From positions 1 to 64,000 of the forward strand of contig JAGHTU010000046.1 of assembly GCA_018065185.1 (NCBI GenBank): a stretch of DNA of 64,000 nt, written 5' to 3'. Every line of letters starts with the position of its first letter. Positions within the stretch are counted from its first letter, which is position 1. Positions 56,851 through 64,000 of the stretch are shown one piece after another. Both the position numbers and the translations under genes were made by a program. The DNA comes from Candidatus Equicola faecalis. Its GTDB lineage: Bacteria; Bacteroidota; Bacteroidia; Bacteroidales; Bacteroidaceae. The notes beneath the pieces were generated by a model. It was not told where the DNA came from and searched no databases. It saw only the letters and a list, made by a program, of their open reading frames with translations.

Positions 56851-56859
56851 TTTATGAGT

Positions 56860-57015
56860 TTATTTGCCGTGGTTCTCGTCGGAAACGGTCAGTTTCTTAC
56901 GACCCTTTGCACGACGTGAAGCCAAAACGCGACGACCATTCTTTGATGCCATTCTCTGACGGAAGCCGTGCTTGTTTGTTCTTCTTCTGTTGTGAGGCTG
57001 AAATGTCCTTTTCAT
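56860..57015 (-). CDS. rpmH: 50S ribosomal protein L34 (missing from the ORF track)
   Basis: A 51-residue protein, [20 protein letters not shown], then [20 protein letters not shown] and a short [11 protein letters not shown] tail. This is the full L34 sequence, which joins the large ribosomal subunit; it was below the ORF track cut-off. It heads the run rpmH-PASTA-rluD-ddl-acyltransferase-spmAB. The usual partner rnpA is not found next to it. Confidence 0.96.
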   Translation of the reverse strand: MKRTFQPHNRRRTNKHGFRQRMASKNGRRVLASRRAKGRKKLTVSDENHGK

Positions 57016-57062
57016 AATATTATCTTTATCTTAACTGATTCTCATTTATCCAAATTGGGTTG

Positions 57063-57093
57063 CAAAGATAGTACAAGCCGAGCGAAATACAAA
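57063..57093 (-). promoter_or_regulatory. Promoter of the rpmH-led operon
   Basis: On the minus strand TTTG (57090-57093), a 19-base spacer and TATCTTTG (57063-57070); the ATG lies 47 bases further on. Good match to the Bacteroidetes consensus. Confidence 0.8.
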
Positions 57094-57359
57094 ATTTCTT
57101 TATAAATAGTTTTTCCATGACTGGCCTAACTCTTTACAAGCACTTATTTCTTCGGCTTCCGTCAACTTATACCTTATATTATAGAGGTGCGCGCCCGCGC
57201 GCGAGGGAGGGAGATGGGGAAGGCTACCATTATCATTTCTCGAAAATCTCTGCGTAGCACCTGCAAGGTGCGTCTCTGCCTTCTGTGAGAAACATTAAGA
57301 AGAACCGACGAGAAACAGAAAAGCGAGAGACGGAAAAGTCCTTTATGAGAGACGGAAGC
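57094..57359. other. Gene-free stretch with a GC-only run
   Basis: No gene. It holds GCGCGCCCGCGCGCG at 57189-57203, a sharp GC island in an AT-rich setting, and repeated GAGACGGAA motifs ending in the palindrome AGACGGAAGCCGTCT near 57350. Confidence 0.5.
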
Positions 57360-57660
57360 CGTCTTCCCATCGCTTAGATTTCTGTATATAGCGATGACGC
57401 ACTTTATTCCCATCTTGGGTTAGTCGCCTTTTTGAGTTGCAGTAGTGATGTTGCAAAGTAGGGGCTTGTAGGATATAAGATCATACAAATGTATGATATA
57501 AGATCCTACACTTGTATGATATAATATCATACAAGTCATTCGATGGGAAGACGGGGAGTGAAGCATGAGAAGCGAGTGAGCGCGAGACAAAAATAAAGTC
57601 ATCAAGAGATAAGTATAAAAGTCTGCGCGATGGAAAAGAGTGCCCAAACGAGCGTTTGTC
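57360..57660 (+). repeat. Dispersed intergenic element, copy B
   Basis: Same element and orientation as 36698-36999, about 300 bases. It includes the triple palindromic core ATCATACA/TGTATGAT at about 57480-57535 and the downstream TCATTCGATGGGAAGACGGGGAGTG block. The following 150 bases to 57813 contain GCGTTTGTCAA twice but no gene. Confidence 0.85.
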
Positions 57661-57813
57661 AAGGGGCAATCATGCGTTTGTCAAAAAGTATGCGTTGAGA
57701 CAGTCTGTTTTTGGTCCGTTTTTTGGTGAATTATCACGAGATTGGCTTCTCCCCAATTAGTGCAAGGCGAAAAAGACAAAAGGCAAAAAAAATCGTCAAA
57801 TATTATGAATGCA

Positions 57814-58959
57814 TCACTGACGCAGATGCTTGTTGAAGAATTCAAGCACTTTTGCCTGAGCTTTCAGCCCACAACTGTGCGGTATGTCCCATATCTCGGT
57901 GTCCAGCACCTGATCGGCATTCTGGCTTTTCCACACATCGCGCATTATACGGAAGGCCTTTTCAGCACCCTTCATAGGAAATAGTTTATCCTGTGAACCA
58001 TTGATGAACAGCATCGGTTTCGGACATGCCAGACTTGCCACATGCGGATAGTCAAGCCATCGGCGCAAACCCGGGAAACAATTGGCAAAGCCACCATTTT
58101 CTGTGCGCTGATAATTTAACGACATCTGTTCATCCGTCGTCACCATCCAACAGACGGATGCCCCAGCCCTGATATGCTCACTCAATGCCGCCAACATCCA
58201 TGCACGATAAGCCCCCATAGAACATCCCGTGCATCCTATACGGTTCGCATCTACTTCGGGCATCGTTGCCAGAAATTCTGTGCAACGGATATCATCATAC
58301 GTCATATACGCGCTCAAGTCTATACCATACATCATCATGTTGCCTGCTATCATGTCATATCGGTCACGCTTTGCACCTTCTTCCTGCCCACGCTCACCCC
58401 ACATTGGGGCATCAGAGGAGAATACGACATAACCGTTTTTCGCAAGGTAGTCGCCCAAGAACTGACCTTCATACAGATTTGCCACCCATTCTTCGGCATC
58501 CTTTATCACAATAGAATCCTCTGCAAATGGGCGTATCATCTTTTCCTTGCCTATGAAGAGATGAGCACCGTGGTCGTGAAGCACGTTGACAGCAGGGAAA
58601 GGCCCCTTACCATCGGGGATAAGCATTAGGGCCGGTATGGTATAGTATTTGCAAAGGCGTACCTCTATCTTCCGTGCTTTGTAGCCATCACGCTGCTCTT
58701 CGGCAATAACACTGACTTCCGTCTGCGCTACCGGTGGTGGAGGAGTAAGCATGCAGTCGAACACTTTCTGCCTTGCCACCTTACGCCACTGGTCAAAGTC
58801 TTTTATATCGCTGTTTCCCCATGCCAGAGGATAAGTCAGATCAGATATCAGCATATCGGCATATACGGGCAAGTTGCGACTGAATTCAAACTTCTCCCGT
58901 TTCTGCCCATGCAGAGACACACCAATTGCAATACAAACAAGCAAAACAATCTTTCTCAT
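57814..58959 (-). CDS. Exported alpha/beta hydrolase (acetyl-xylan-esterase/dienelactone-hydrolase-like)
   Basis: About 381 residues with a signal peptide (MRKIVLLVCIAIGVSLHGQ). The nucleophile elbow is IGCTGCSMGAYRAW (GCSMG), the acid probably the aspartate in LFINGSQDKLFPMKG, and the histidine in EIWDIPHSCGLKAQ. The N-terminal half has ALMLIPDGKGPFPAVNVLHDHGAH, typical of large bacterial esterase/peptidase-like hydrolases. Substrate unknown; export suggests a polysaccharide ester or similar. Start taken at ATG 58959; ATG 58965 is equally possible and the track start at 58983 is a TTG. About 53 bases after radA. Confidence 0.75.
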   Translation of the reverse strand: MRKIVLLVCIAIGVSLHGQKREKFEFSRNLPVYADMLISDLTYPLAWGNSDIKDFDQWRKVARQKVFDCMLTPPPPVAQTEVSVIAEEQRDGYKARKIEVRLCKYYTIPALMLIPDGKGPFPAVNVLHDHGAHLFIGKEKMIRPFAEDSIVIKDAEEWVANLYEGQFLGDYLAKNGYVVFSSDAPMWGERGQEEGAKRDRYDMIAGNMMMYGIDLSAYMTYDDIRCTEFLATMPEVDANRIGCTGCSMGAYRAWMLAALSEHIRAGASVCWMVTTDEQMSLNYQRTENGGFANCFPGLRRWLDYPHVASLACPKPMLFINGSQDKLFPMKGAEKAFRIMRDVWKSQNADQVLDTEIWDIPHSCGLKAQAKVLEFFNKHLRQ

Positions 58960-59012
58960 ATACATAATGCTATTCGTTTCCAAAATTGCCGAAATGTGAA
59001 AACAATAATTGA

Positions 59013-60386
59013 TTACCCCAGTAAAAGGCGCAGAGCCTCCTCCACTTTCGTGACAGGGTGCAGAGTGATGGCGAACTTCTTCGCATCCAATCCCTGAAGG
59101 TTATGGGCAGGGAGCAGAAAGTCCGTGAAGCCCAATTTCTCGGCTTCGGAGATACGCCCCTCAATGCGACCACACGCGCGTACCTCACCACTGAGCCCTA
59201 CCTCACCAGCCATGCACCAGCCTTTTTCGATAGGCGTATCAATATTGCTAGAAAAGATGGCTGCAAGAACACTCAGGTCCATGCCCATGTCGGTGACACG
59301 TAGCCCACCGGCGATATTAACAAACACATCTTTCTGCACCAGTTTGAAACCGACACGTTTCTCCAATACGGCAAGAAGCATATTCAGTCGCCGTCCGTCA
59401 AAACCTGTGGCGGAACGTTGCGGAGTGCCGTAAGCTGCTGTCGAAACGAGTGCTTGCGTCTCAAGCATGAACGGACGTCCCTCTATGGCTGATGAAATGG
59501 CGATGCCACTCAGCCCCTCAACGGAGGAGTTGAGCAAGAGTTCCGACGGGTTATGCACCTGACGCAAACCATTCTGCTGCATCTCGTAAATGCCCAATTC
59601 TGACGTACTGCCAAACCTATTCTTTGTGCTTCGTAGGAGACGATAGACATTATGGCTATCGCCTTCAAACTGGATGACTGTATCTACGATATGCTCCAAA
59701 ATCTTCGGTCCGGCAAGGCTACCATCTTTCGTAATATGCCCGATGAGAATGACCGGTATGTTACGGCTCTTTGCAAGTCGCAGAAGACGGGTAGCACACT
59801 CGCGCACTTGAGTGATGCTCCCCGGAGCACTTTCTGCCATTTCGGTGGAGATGGTCTGTATGGAATCTATCACCACCATACTAGGCCGTTCTGTTTCAAT
59901 GACAGAGAGTATCTGTTCAAGTGAATTTTCACACAGAATGAGCAAGTGCTCCATCTTTTCTGCATCATGACACAGACGCATGGCACGCATCTTGATCTGT
60001 TGCGCACTCTCTTCACCACTGACATAGAGAACACGAACATCAGTCAATCCCAAGACAGTCTGCAATGACAGCGTACTCTTGCCGATACCCGGTTCGCCAC
60101 CGAGAAGTACAACACTGCCCGGGAGCAGTCCCCCACCAAGCACACGGTTCATCTCCGCATCGTGCATATCAATGCGTATGTCATTATTGCGAGAGATGTC
60201 ACGCAGGAGAGAAGGACATGCTGTCCCTGATGCCAAGAGTGAGGAAGCACTGCCTTGTTTTCCGGAAGACGACAGCCTCACCTGCCGAAACGTATCCCAC
60301 TGACCGCAAGAAGGGCATTTGCCCACCCATTTTAGAGAATCATACCCACAGTTTTCGCAAACGTATGCCGTTTTTTCTTTCACCAT
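59013..60386 (-). CDS. radA: DNA repair protein RadA (Sms)
   Basis: Hexameric helicase-like protein aiding branch migration in recombination. It has the N-terminal zinc finger CENCGYDSLKWVGKCPSCGQW, the Walker A loop LGGEPGIGKSTLSLQ, the RadA signature LRSTKNRFGSTSELGIYEM and a C-terminal Lon-protease-like domain (VGLSGEVRACGRIEGRISEAEKLGF). Length 457 is standard. The start follows the TPR gene stop by 18 bases. Confidence 0.95.
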   Translation of the reverse strand: MVKEKTAYVCENCGYDSLKWVGKCPSCGQWDTFRQVRLSSSGKQGSASSLLASGTACPSLLRDISRNNDIRIDMHDAEMNRVLGGGLLPGSVVLLGGEPGIGKSTLSLQTVLGLTDVRVLYVSGEESAQQIKMRAMRLCHDAEKMEHLLILCENSLEQILSVIETERPSMVVIDSIQTISTEMAESAPGSITQVRECATRLLRLAKSRNIPVILIGHITKDGSLAGPKILEHIVDTVIQFEGDSHNVYRLLRSTKNRFGSTSELGIYEMQQNGLRQVHNPSELLLNSSVEGLSGIAISSAIEGRPFMLETQALVSTAAYGTPQRSATGFDGRRLNMLLAVLEKRVGFKLVQKDVFVNIAGGLRVTDMGMDLSVLAAIFSSNIDTPIEKGWCMAGEVGLSGEVRACGRIEGRISEAEKLGFTDFLLPAHNLQGLDAKKFAITLHPVTKVEEALRLLLG

Positions 60387-60404
60387 AACTATACAACTTA
60401 CTAT

Positions 60405-62564
60405 TTACAGCTTACTATTTATCAGATCCACCATGAGGCAATACTCCGTCTCGGATATGCCATAGCGGACAAGTAAGACATTCTCTGCCAGAATAACATT
60501 TTCCACCCTTTCACCACTGCCGATTCCTTTCATATATAGCACGAACTCATCGACGGCAGACGACACCTGACCATCAAACCATAGAGTAAAAGCATAATGC
60601 AGATGGTCCTGATTTGATTGCGAGCGCTTAGATTCCGCCCCCATAGATTCATTACCCTTTTGCAGAGCAATGACTTCAAGGTATTTCTTTTGTGCCTGTT
60701 CCAATTTCTGCGAAAGCAGATACCCCCATGCCAAGGCACGCACCACATCTATCTCTTCAGGATGTTCATAATATAGTTTTGCAAGCGTAGTCATCGCATC
60801 AGGCAGAGCATCATCAATATAAGTCTGACAGATAGCACGGTTGAGTTGCAGTTTCCAGTCATCGGGATACAATGTTTCCAGACGTTCATAAGTCTCATTC
60901 GCATCTTCATACTCTTCGGCAAGGAAACATGACCGTGCTAGTCCCATGAGGCAACTCTTATTATCCTCGTCATGCCCCAAGAGATAACGGTAATAAGTCT
61001 GTGCATGGGTGTAAATGCCCATCTGCATATAATATTTTGCAGCACTAAGGATAAAATTCTTATCCTCAAGGATATTCGCATAAGAACTGATGAGGCGCCC
61101 TATGGGATCGTACATCTGTTTCTTCAGCAACAGACGACATACAGGGGCATTGCAACGCTCCGGCAACCCTGTTTCCTGAAAGAGAGGGTTGGCAACAATA
61201 AGAAACCTATCCTCAGCAAACAGATCAACAAATTTCCTGCGATACGGACTCAGGCGGAAGAAGCGGTAAAGGTCCTGCAGGTAGTTGCGCATCAGGATGG
61301 TCTCTTCTGGGATGCCCATCAACTGAAAACTACCCTTTATCTCACCCTGTCCCAACAGCTCAAGCATGCGTGGCGGTATCTTGCCCAGCACCATATTCAT
61401 TGCCAGCGCAAAGGAATATTTGTCGGAATCGCAAAACGGCACAGCAGCCAACAGTCCACGTACAACAGAATCAGGGATACCAGCCTTGTCCACACCGAGA
61501 AGGGCGGGATTCTCATAGAAAAACGGACAAAACCAGTTGGCAAGCGTATTGAAGAATGGGAAATTCTTCATCACGGCAAAGCCTCCGAAATAAATGTCGC
61601 TACCCTGCTTCTGCATATCCATCATCTGCTCCGCCTTATGTGTCAGTTCCTCCATCTGCTGCTCGCTTGCCTCACGTTCAAGGAAATCGTCTGATTCTTC
61701 AGCCTCCTCAAGAATGCGAATATCAAACTTCGGCATATTGCCCGTCTTACTGCCGTTGATGATATCGGGCATGATGTTTTCGTTCACAATATTTGTATCA
61801 TGTCTTGTAGCAAGACAGAAAATCAGTTGTATCTGAATCTGGAACAATGCTTCCGTAAGTCCCTTATCCGCCTTGAAGAGATTTTCCACAAGTGCTTTTT
61901 GCTCCGGATATAGATTGTTCATGCCGTAGTCCAGTGCCATCGCCCAACCTACGAGGGCACGCACACGCAACGGAGCCTGAGTGGCAGAGGCATAGACATG
62001 AATTAGACATTGCAGTTTGTTGAAATCAAATGTTCCCATCGCACTCAACATGATTGCCGAAATGAGTATCTGACGATCAACGACATCCACATCCTCCGAC
62101 AGCAACAGTTCTTCCATACCCCTCATCGTATTCTCCGTCCATAGTGCCTGATTGGTAAGCACCAAAAAGAGTTCGCTGACGTAAGTGCGATGCTCTGCAG
62201 TCTGCACACCACAGAAGTCTTTCAAACGCTGAAATGCCGTTGCAACGTCCACAATGGGCGAAAGACCTGCGACAAAGGCAAACGACTGGTTCTGCTCACT
62301 CCTTACCTGCCATTTCACGAGAGCAAAGAGACGATATGCCTCACGAAGAAGATGCTGATAGTTAGCCGTCAGTTGTGGGTCTTTCTGCCCACTCTCAACA
62401 GCATTGAGCATCAGCGAATATGTATCTTTGAGGTTCTGCACATCCTCACCTATACCCCAGTTCGTATGACTGTAGGTGAGATGTTCCAACAGATGTATAG
62501 ATTGGGCAAGTTGTTTACCCACTATACTCTCTTTTATATGTTTTAATATCTCTTTCGTTTCCAT
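60405..62564 (-). CDS. Large TPR-like protein of unknown function
   Basis: A 719-residue soluble protein with no signal peptide. The first 450 residues are helical with no domain I recognise, and include an acidic stretch (ILEEAEESDDFLEREASEQQM). The last 200 residues show tetratricopeptide spacing: AAKYYMQMGIYTHAQTYYRYLL, LARSCFLAEEYEDANETYERL, AWGYLLSQKLEQAQKKYLEVI. Such proteins are usually scaffolds. It lies between the solute-binding-like gene (2-base gap) and radA. I do not recognise a function. Confidence 0.75.
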   Translation of the reverse strand: METKEILKHIKESIVGKQLAQSIHLLEHLTYSHTNWGIGEDVQNLKDTYSLMLNAVESGQKDPQLTANYQHLLREAYRLFALVKWQVRSEQNQSFAFVAGLSPIVDVATAFQRLKDFCGVQTAEHRTYVSELFLVLTNQALWTENTMRGMEELLLSEDVDVVDRQILISAIMLSAMGTFDFNKLQCLIHVYASATQAPLRVRALVGWAMALDYGMNNLYPEQKALVENLFKADKGLTEALFQIQIQLIFCLATRHDTNIVNENIMPDIINGSKTGNMPKFDIRILEEAEESDDFLEREASEQQMEELTHKAEQMMDMQKQGSDIYFGGFAVMKNFPFFNTLANWFCPFFYENPALLGVDKAGIPDSVVRGLLAAVPFCDSDKYSFALAMNMVLGKIPPRMLELLGQGEIKGSFQLMGIPEETILMRNYLQDLYRFFRLSPYRRKFVDLFAEDRFLIVANPLFQETGLPERCNAPVCRLLLKKQMYDPIGRLISSYANILEDKNFILSAAKYYMQMGIYTHAQTYYRYLLGHDEDNKSCLMGLARSCFLAEEYEDANETYERLETLYPDDWKLQLNRAICQTYIDDALPDAMTTLAKLYYEHPEEIDVVRALAWGYLLSQKLEQAQKKYLEVIALQKGNESMGAESKRSQSNQDHLHYAFTLWFDGQVSSAVDEFVLYMKGIGSGERVENVILAENVLLVRYGISETEYCLMVDLINSKL

Positions 62565-62566
62565 AA

Positions 62567-63472
62567 TCAGTGTTTATTAAGCCAGTTTTGTGCAGCATCT
62601 ATCGCACGACAGTCAACAGGTGTGATATGAGTAAAACGTACCGTGCGCAAGGAATCCACCGTAGAACCTTTCACGTGGCAATGCTGCATGATACAATTGC
62701 GATAATGCCCGATGCCGTTTTTGTTGATTGAATCAACAGCCATATCATAGACTTTCTTGAAGAGTTCCAACTGCGACTTTTTCTGTGGTTTCTGCATCTT
62801 GTCACCACGCATCACGATGACACCGAGACAATCCCCATAATCCACACACCGCACATTATTCAGATTGACCGCTTCCGTAGCCTGTGGCTCAGTCAGTAAT
62901 GCTCCCTCCAGTTCGTTGTTTATCAGCATACGCATGCGTATGCCATAGTCATTGATTTGTACACGATACACTCCTGTACGGCTGAGTTTCACTGAGTCAA
63001 TGCTCCGCTCTGCCAGAAAATCCGATGCTGAGAAACGCGCTATGCCCACAAGTTTCCCATTAAGGTCGGTGAGTTTCTTGATACGCGACCCACCACATGT
63101 GACAAGACTATATCGGCGGTTAGTGGAAGAAAAAAACGTCAATGGTGTACGTTTGCGGATAAGTCGTTGCGCTCGCACCACATTACTCACACCCATATCC
63201 AGCGAACCACCCACCAAAGCGGTGTCGCAGTCTATCTCTGACTGATATTCCACCAGTCGAATATCCAATCCGTTACTGAAAAACATACTGTCGTCATAAG
63301 CAACGAACAATGGCAGACAGTCAAGCGTTGGTGTCGAGCCAACTTTAAGCGCAGTCTCACTGCCTTTTCCTTTTGAGGCATTTGTTTCTTCGGAATTATC
63401 GCCCGAACACATCCAGACCACCAATGCCACAACGGCGAAAAGTATAATTATAACTATGTAGTTTTTTCTCAT
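62567..63472 (-). CDS. Membrane-anchored type 2 solute-binding-like protein
   Basis: A 301-residue protein with an N-terminal hydrophobic segment (YIVIIILFAVVALVVWMCSGDN); a cysteine follows but the lipobox is not canonical, so it may be an anchor. The body resembles NMT1/TauA-type binding proteins: LKVGSTPTLDCLPLFVAYDDSMFFSNGLDIRLVEY, then DLNGKLVGIARFSASDFLAERS and NNELEGALLTEPQATEAV. Such proteins normally feed an ABC importer, but no permease or ATPase gene is next to it. It is followed by the TPR gene after 2 bases. Ligand unknown. Confidence 0.7.
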   Translation of the reverse strand: MRKNYIVIIILFAVVALVVWMCSGDNSEETNASKGKGSETALKVGSTPTLDCLPLFVAYDDSMFFSNGLDIRLVEYQSEIDCDTALVGGSLDMGVSNVVRAQRLIRKRTPLTFFSSTNRRYSLVTCGGSRIKKLTDLNGKLVGIARFSASDFLAERSIDSVKLSRTGVYRVQINDYGIRMRMLINNELEGALLTEPQATEAVNLNNVRCVDYGDCLGVIVMRGDKMQKPQKKSQLELFKKVYDMAVDSINKNGIGHYRNCIMQHCHVKGSTVDSLRTVRFTHITPVDCRAIDAAQNWLNKH

Positions 63473-63503
63473 TACTATATGATATGAAACTTGAAATATC
63501 CAA

Positions 63504-64000
63504 TTATAAGAATGGTGTCAGCAAAGAATACAGATGTCCGCGGAACTTCTGCCACGGAGTCCGATAGGTCTTCCACACCTCCGGCGTGAGAAAGATACAT
63601 TGCTTCTTATCATCATCAAAAATCCTGTTCAGTTCCGCTGTGGTGCAAGGGTCTATGATTACGGCATTTTCCTCATAGTCATACGAAAGACTCCTTGCGT
63701 CAAGGTTGGTACTACCCACAGTACACAGCTCGTCATCCACCATCATTATCTTTGAATGGTGAAAACCTGGTTTATAGATATACACCTCTGCCCCACACTG
63801 CATCAGTTTATGTGCCACGCAAAAGACCACATCCGGCGTCACCGGTTCATCAAACCGCGAGGAGATGATAATCTCCACCCTCACGCCACGCTGCAAGGCT
63901 TCCCGAAGACTCTTTTTGAGTTGGCGGTTGAGTGTAAAATAAGGACTGACAATCCGTATTGAGCGTTTGGCATTATTGATTGCAGAATTATAAAACTGTT
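63504..64000 (-). CDS. cls: Cardiolipin synthase (PLD family), C-terminal part
   Basis: Runs off the window edge at 64000; the frame reads back through SIRIVSPYFTLNRQLKKSLR to the edge, so the track start at 63896 is internal. The second HKD motif is in GFHHSKIMMVDDELCTVGSTNLD, and the ending LSYDYEENAVIIDPCTTAELNRIFDDD is typical of cardiolipin synthases. The enzyme joins phosphatidylglycerol molecules in the inner membrane. The first HKD motif and membrane helices are outside the window. Confidence 0.88.
   Translation of the reverse strand, partial: QFYNSAINNAKRSIRIVSPYFTLNRQLKKSLREALQRGVRVEIIISSRFDEPVTPDVVFCVAHKLMQCGAEVYIYKPGFHHSKIMMVDDELCTVGSTNLDARSLSYDYEENAVIIDPCTTAELNRIFDDDKKQCIFLTPEVWKTYRTPWQKFRGHLYSLLTPFL

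Overview
The window comes from a Bacteroidales chromosome, most likely a Prevotella or close relative (Prevotellaceae). This rests on several things. There is a BspA-type leucine-rich-repeat surface protein. The dcw order (mraZ-rsmH-ftsL-ftsI-murE-mraY-murD-ftsW-murG-murC-ftsQ-ftsA-ftsZ), with a PASTA-tailed FtsI and a long-insert MraY, is typical of the group. Secreted glycosidases are abundant. At least five promoters fit the Bacteroidetes sigma consensus (TTTG, 19-20 bases, TAnnTTTG). The genus is inferred; no rRNA gene is present to confirm it.

Layout. 1-2145: 3' part of a BspA-like surface protein with a strong terminator. 2146-2851: non-coding, with two unrelated tandem arrays (22-bp and 32-bp periods). 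2852-3427: a short recO, convergent with the cell-division cluster. 3424-18872: an unbroken 13-gene dcw cluster on the minus strand, in which genes overlap or nearly touch, making peptidoglycan precursors and the divisome. 18873-19474: non-coding, with four 22-bp tandem units enclosed by a perfect 19-bp inverted repeat. 19475-21489: rlmN and a secreted NUC-type nuclease. 21679-21764: tRNA-Leu(UAA) with its own promoter and terminator. 21850-36518: a secreted glycan-degradation locus without SusC/SusD (DUF5703/GH95-like, sialate-O-acetylesterase-like, GH106, two GH2, an SGNH hydrolase), with an exported nucleosidase-like lipoprotein and a DUF2461 protein at its divergent centre. 37299-40070: an MmeI-like single-chain restriction-modification enzyme. 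40133-42556: a zeta-toxin-like remnant, dapB and lepB. 42635-47045: an unusual three-module corrinoid methyltransferase fusion (URO-D-like, homocysteine methyltransferase, B12 protein) followed 7 bases later by a sodium:solute symporter. 47083-50865: trpS-lolD-cvfB-sufT-like-lpxH. 51173-51598: a small exported Spy-like protein. 51701-57015: rpmH (too short for the ORF track)-PASTA protein-rluD-ddl-acyltransferase-spmAB. 57016-57813: non-coding, carrying the second copy of a roughly 300-bp dispersed element also found at 36.7 kb. 57814-64000: alpha/beta hydrolase, radA, a large TPR-like protein, a solute-binding-like protein and a partial cardiolipin synthase.

How the genes work together. The dcw cluster with ddl makes and polymerises a meso-DAP peptidoglycan (MurE carries DNPR, and dapB is also present). 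lpxH and a lolD-like ATPase serve the outer membrane, and lepB and the lipoprotein-type genes serve export. The glycosidase block looks built for a rhamnose- and galactose-containing, probably acetylated, pectic side chain, but that substrate is inferred from family composition only.

The best candidate for an undescribed system is the URO-D/HMT/corrinoid fusion with its symporter. It has the homocysteine and cobalamin modules of MetH but neither the folate-binding nor the AdoMet reactivation module. It would therefore make methionine from some other, unidentified methyl donor. The dispersed and tandem non-coding repeats are the second most interesting layer. Base-composition remarks are judged by eye; no computed values or database searches were available.
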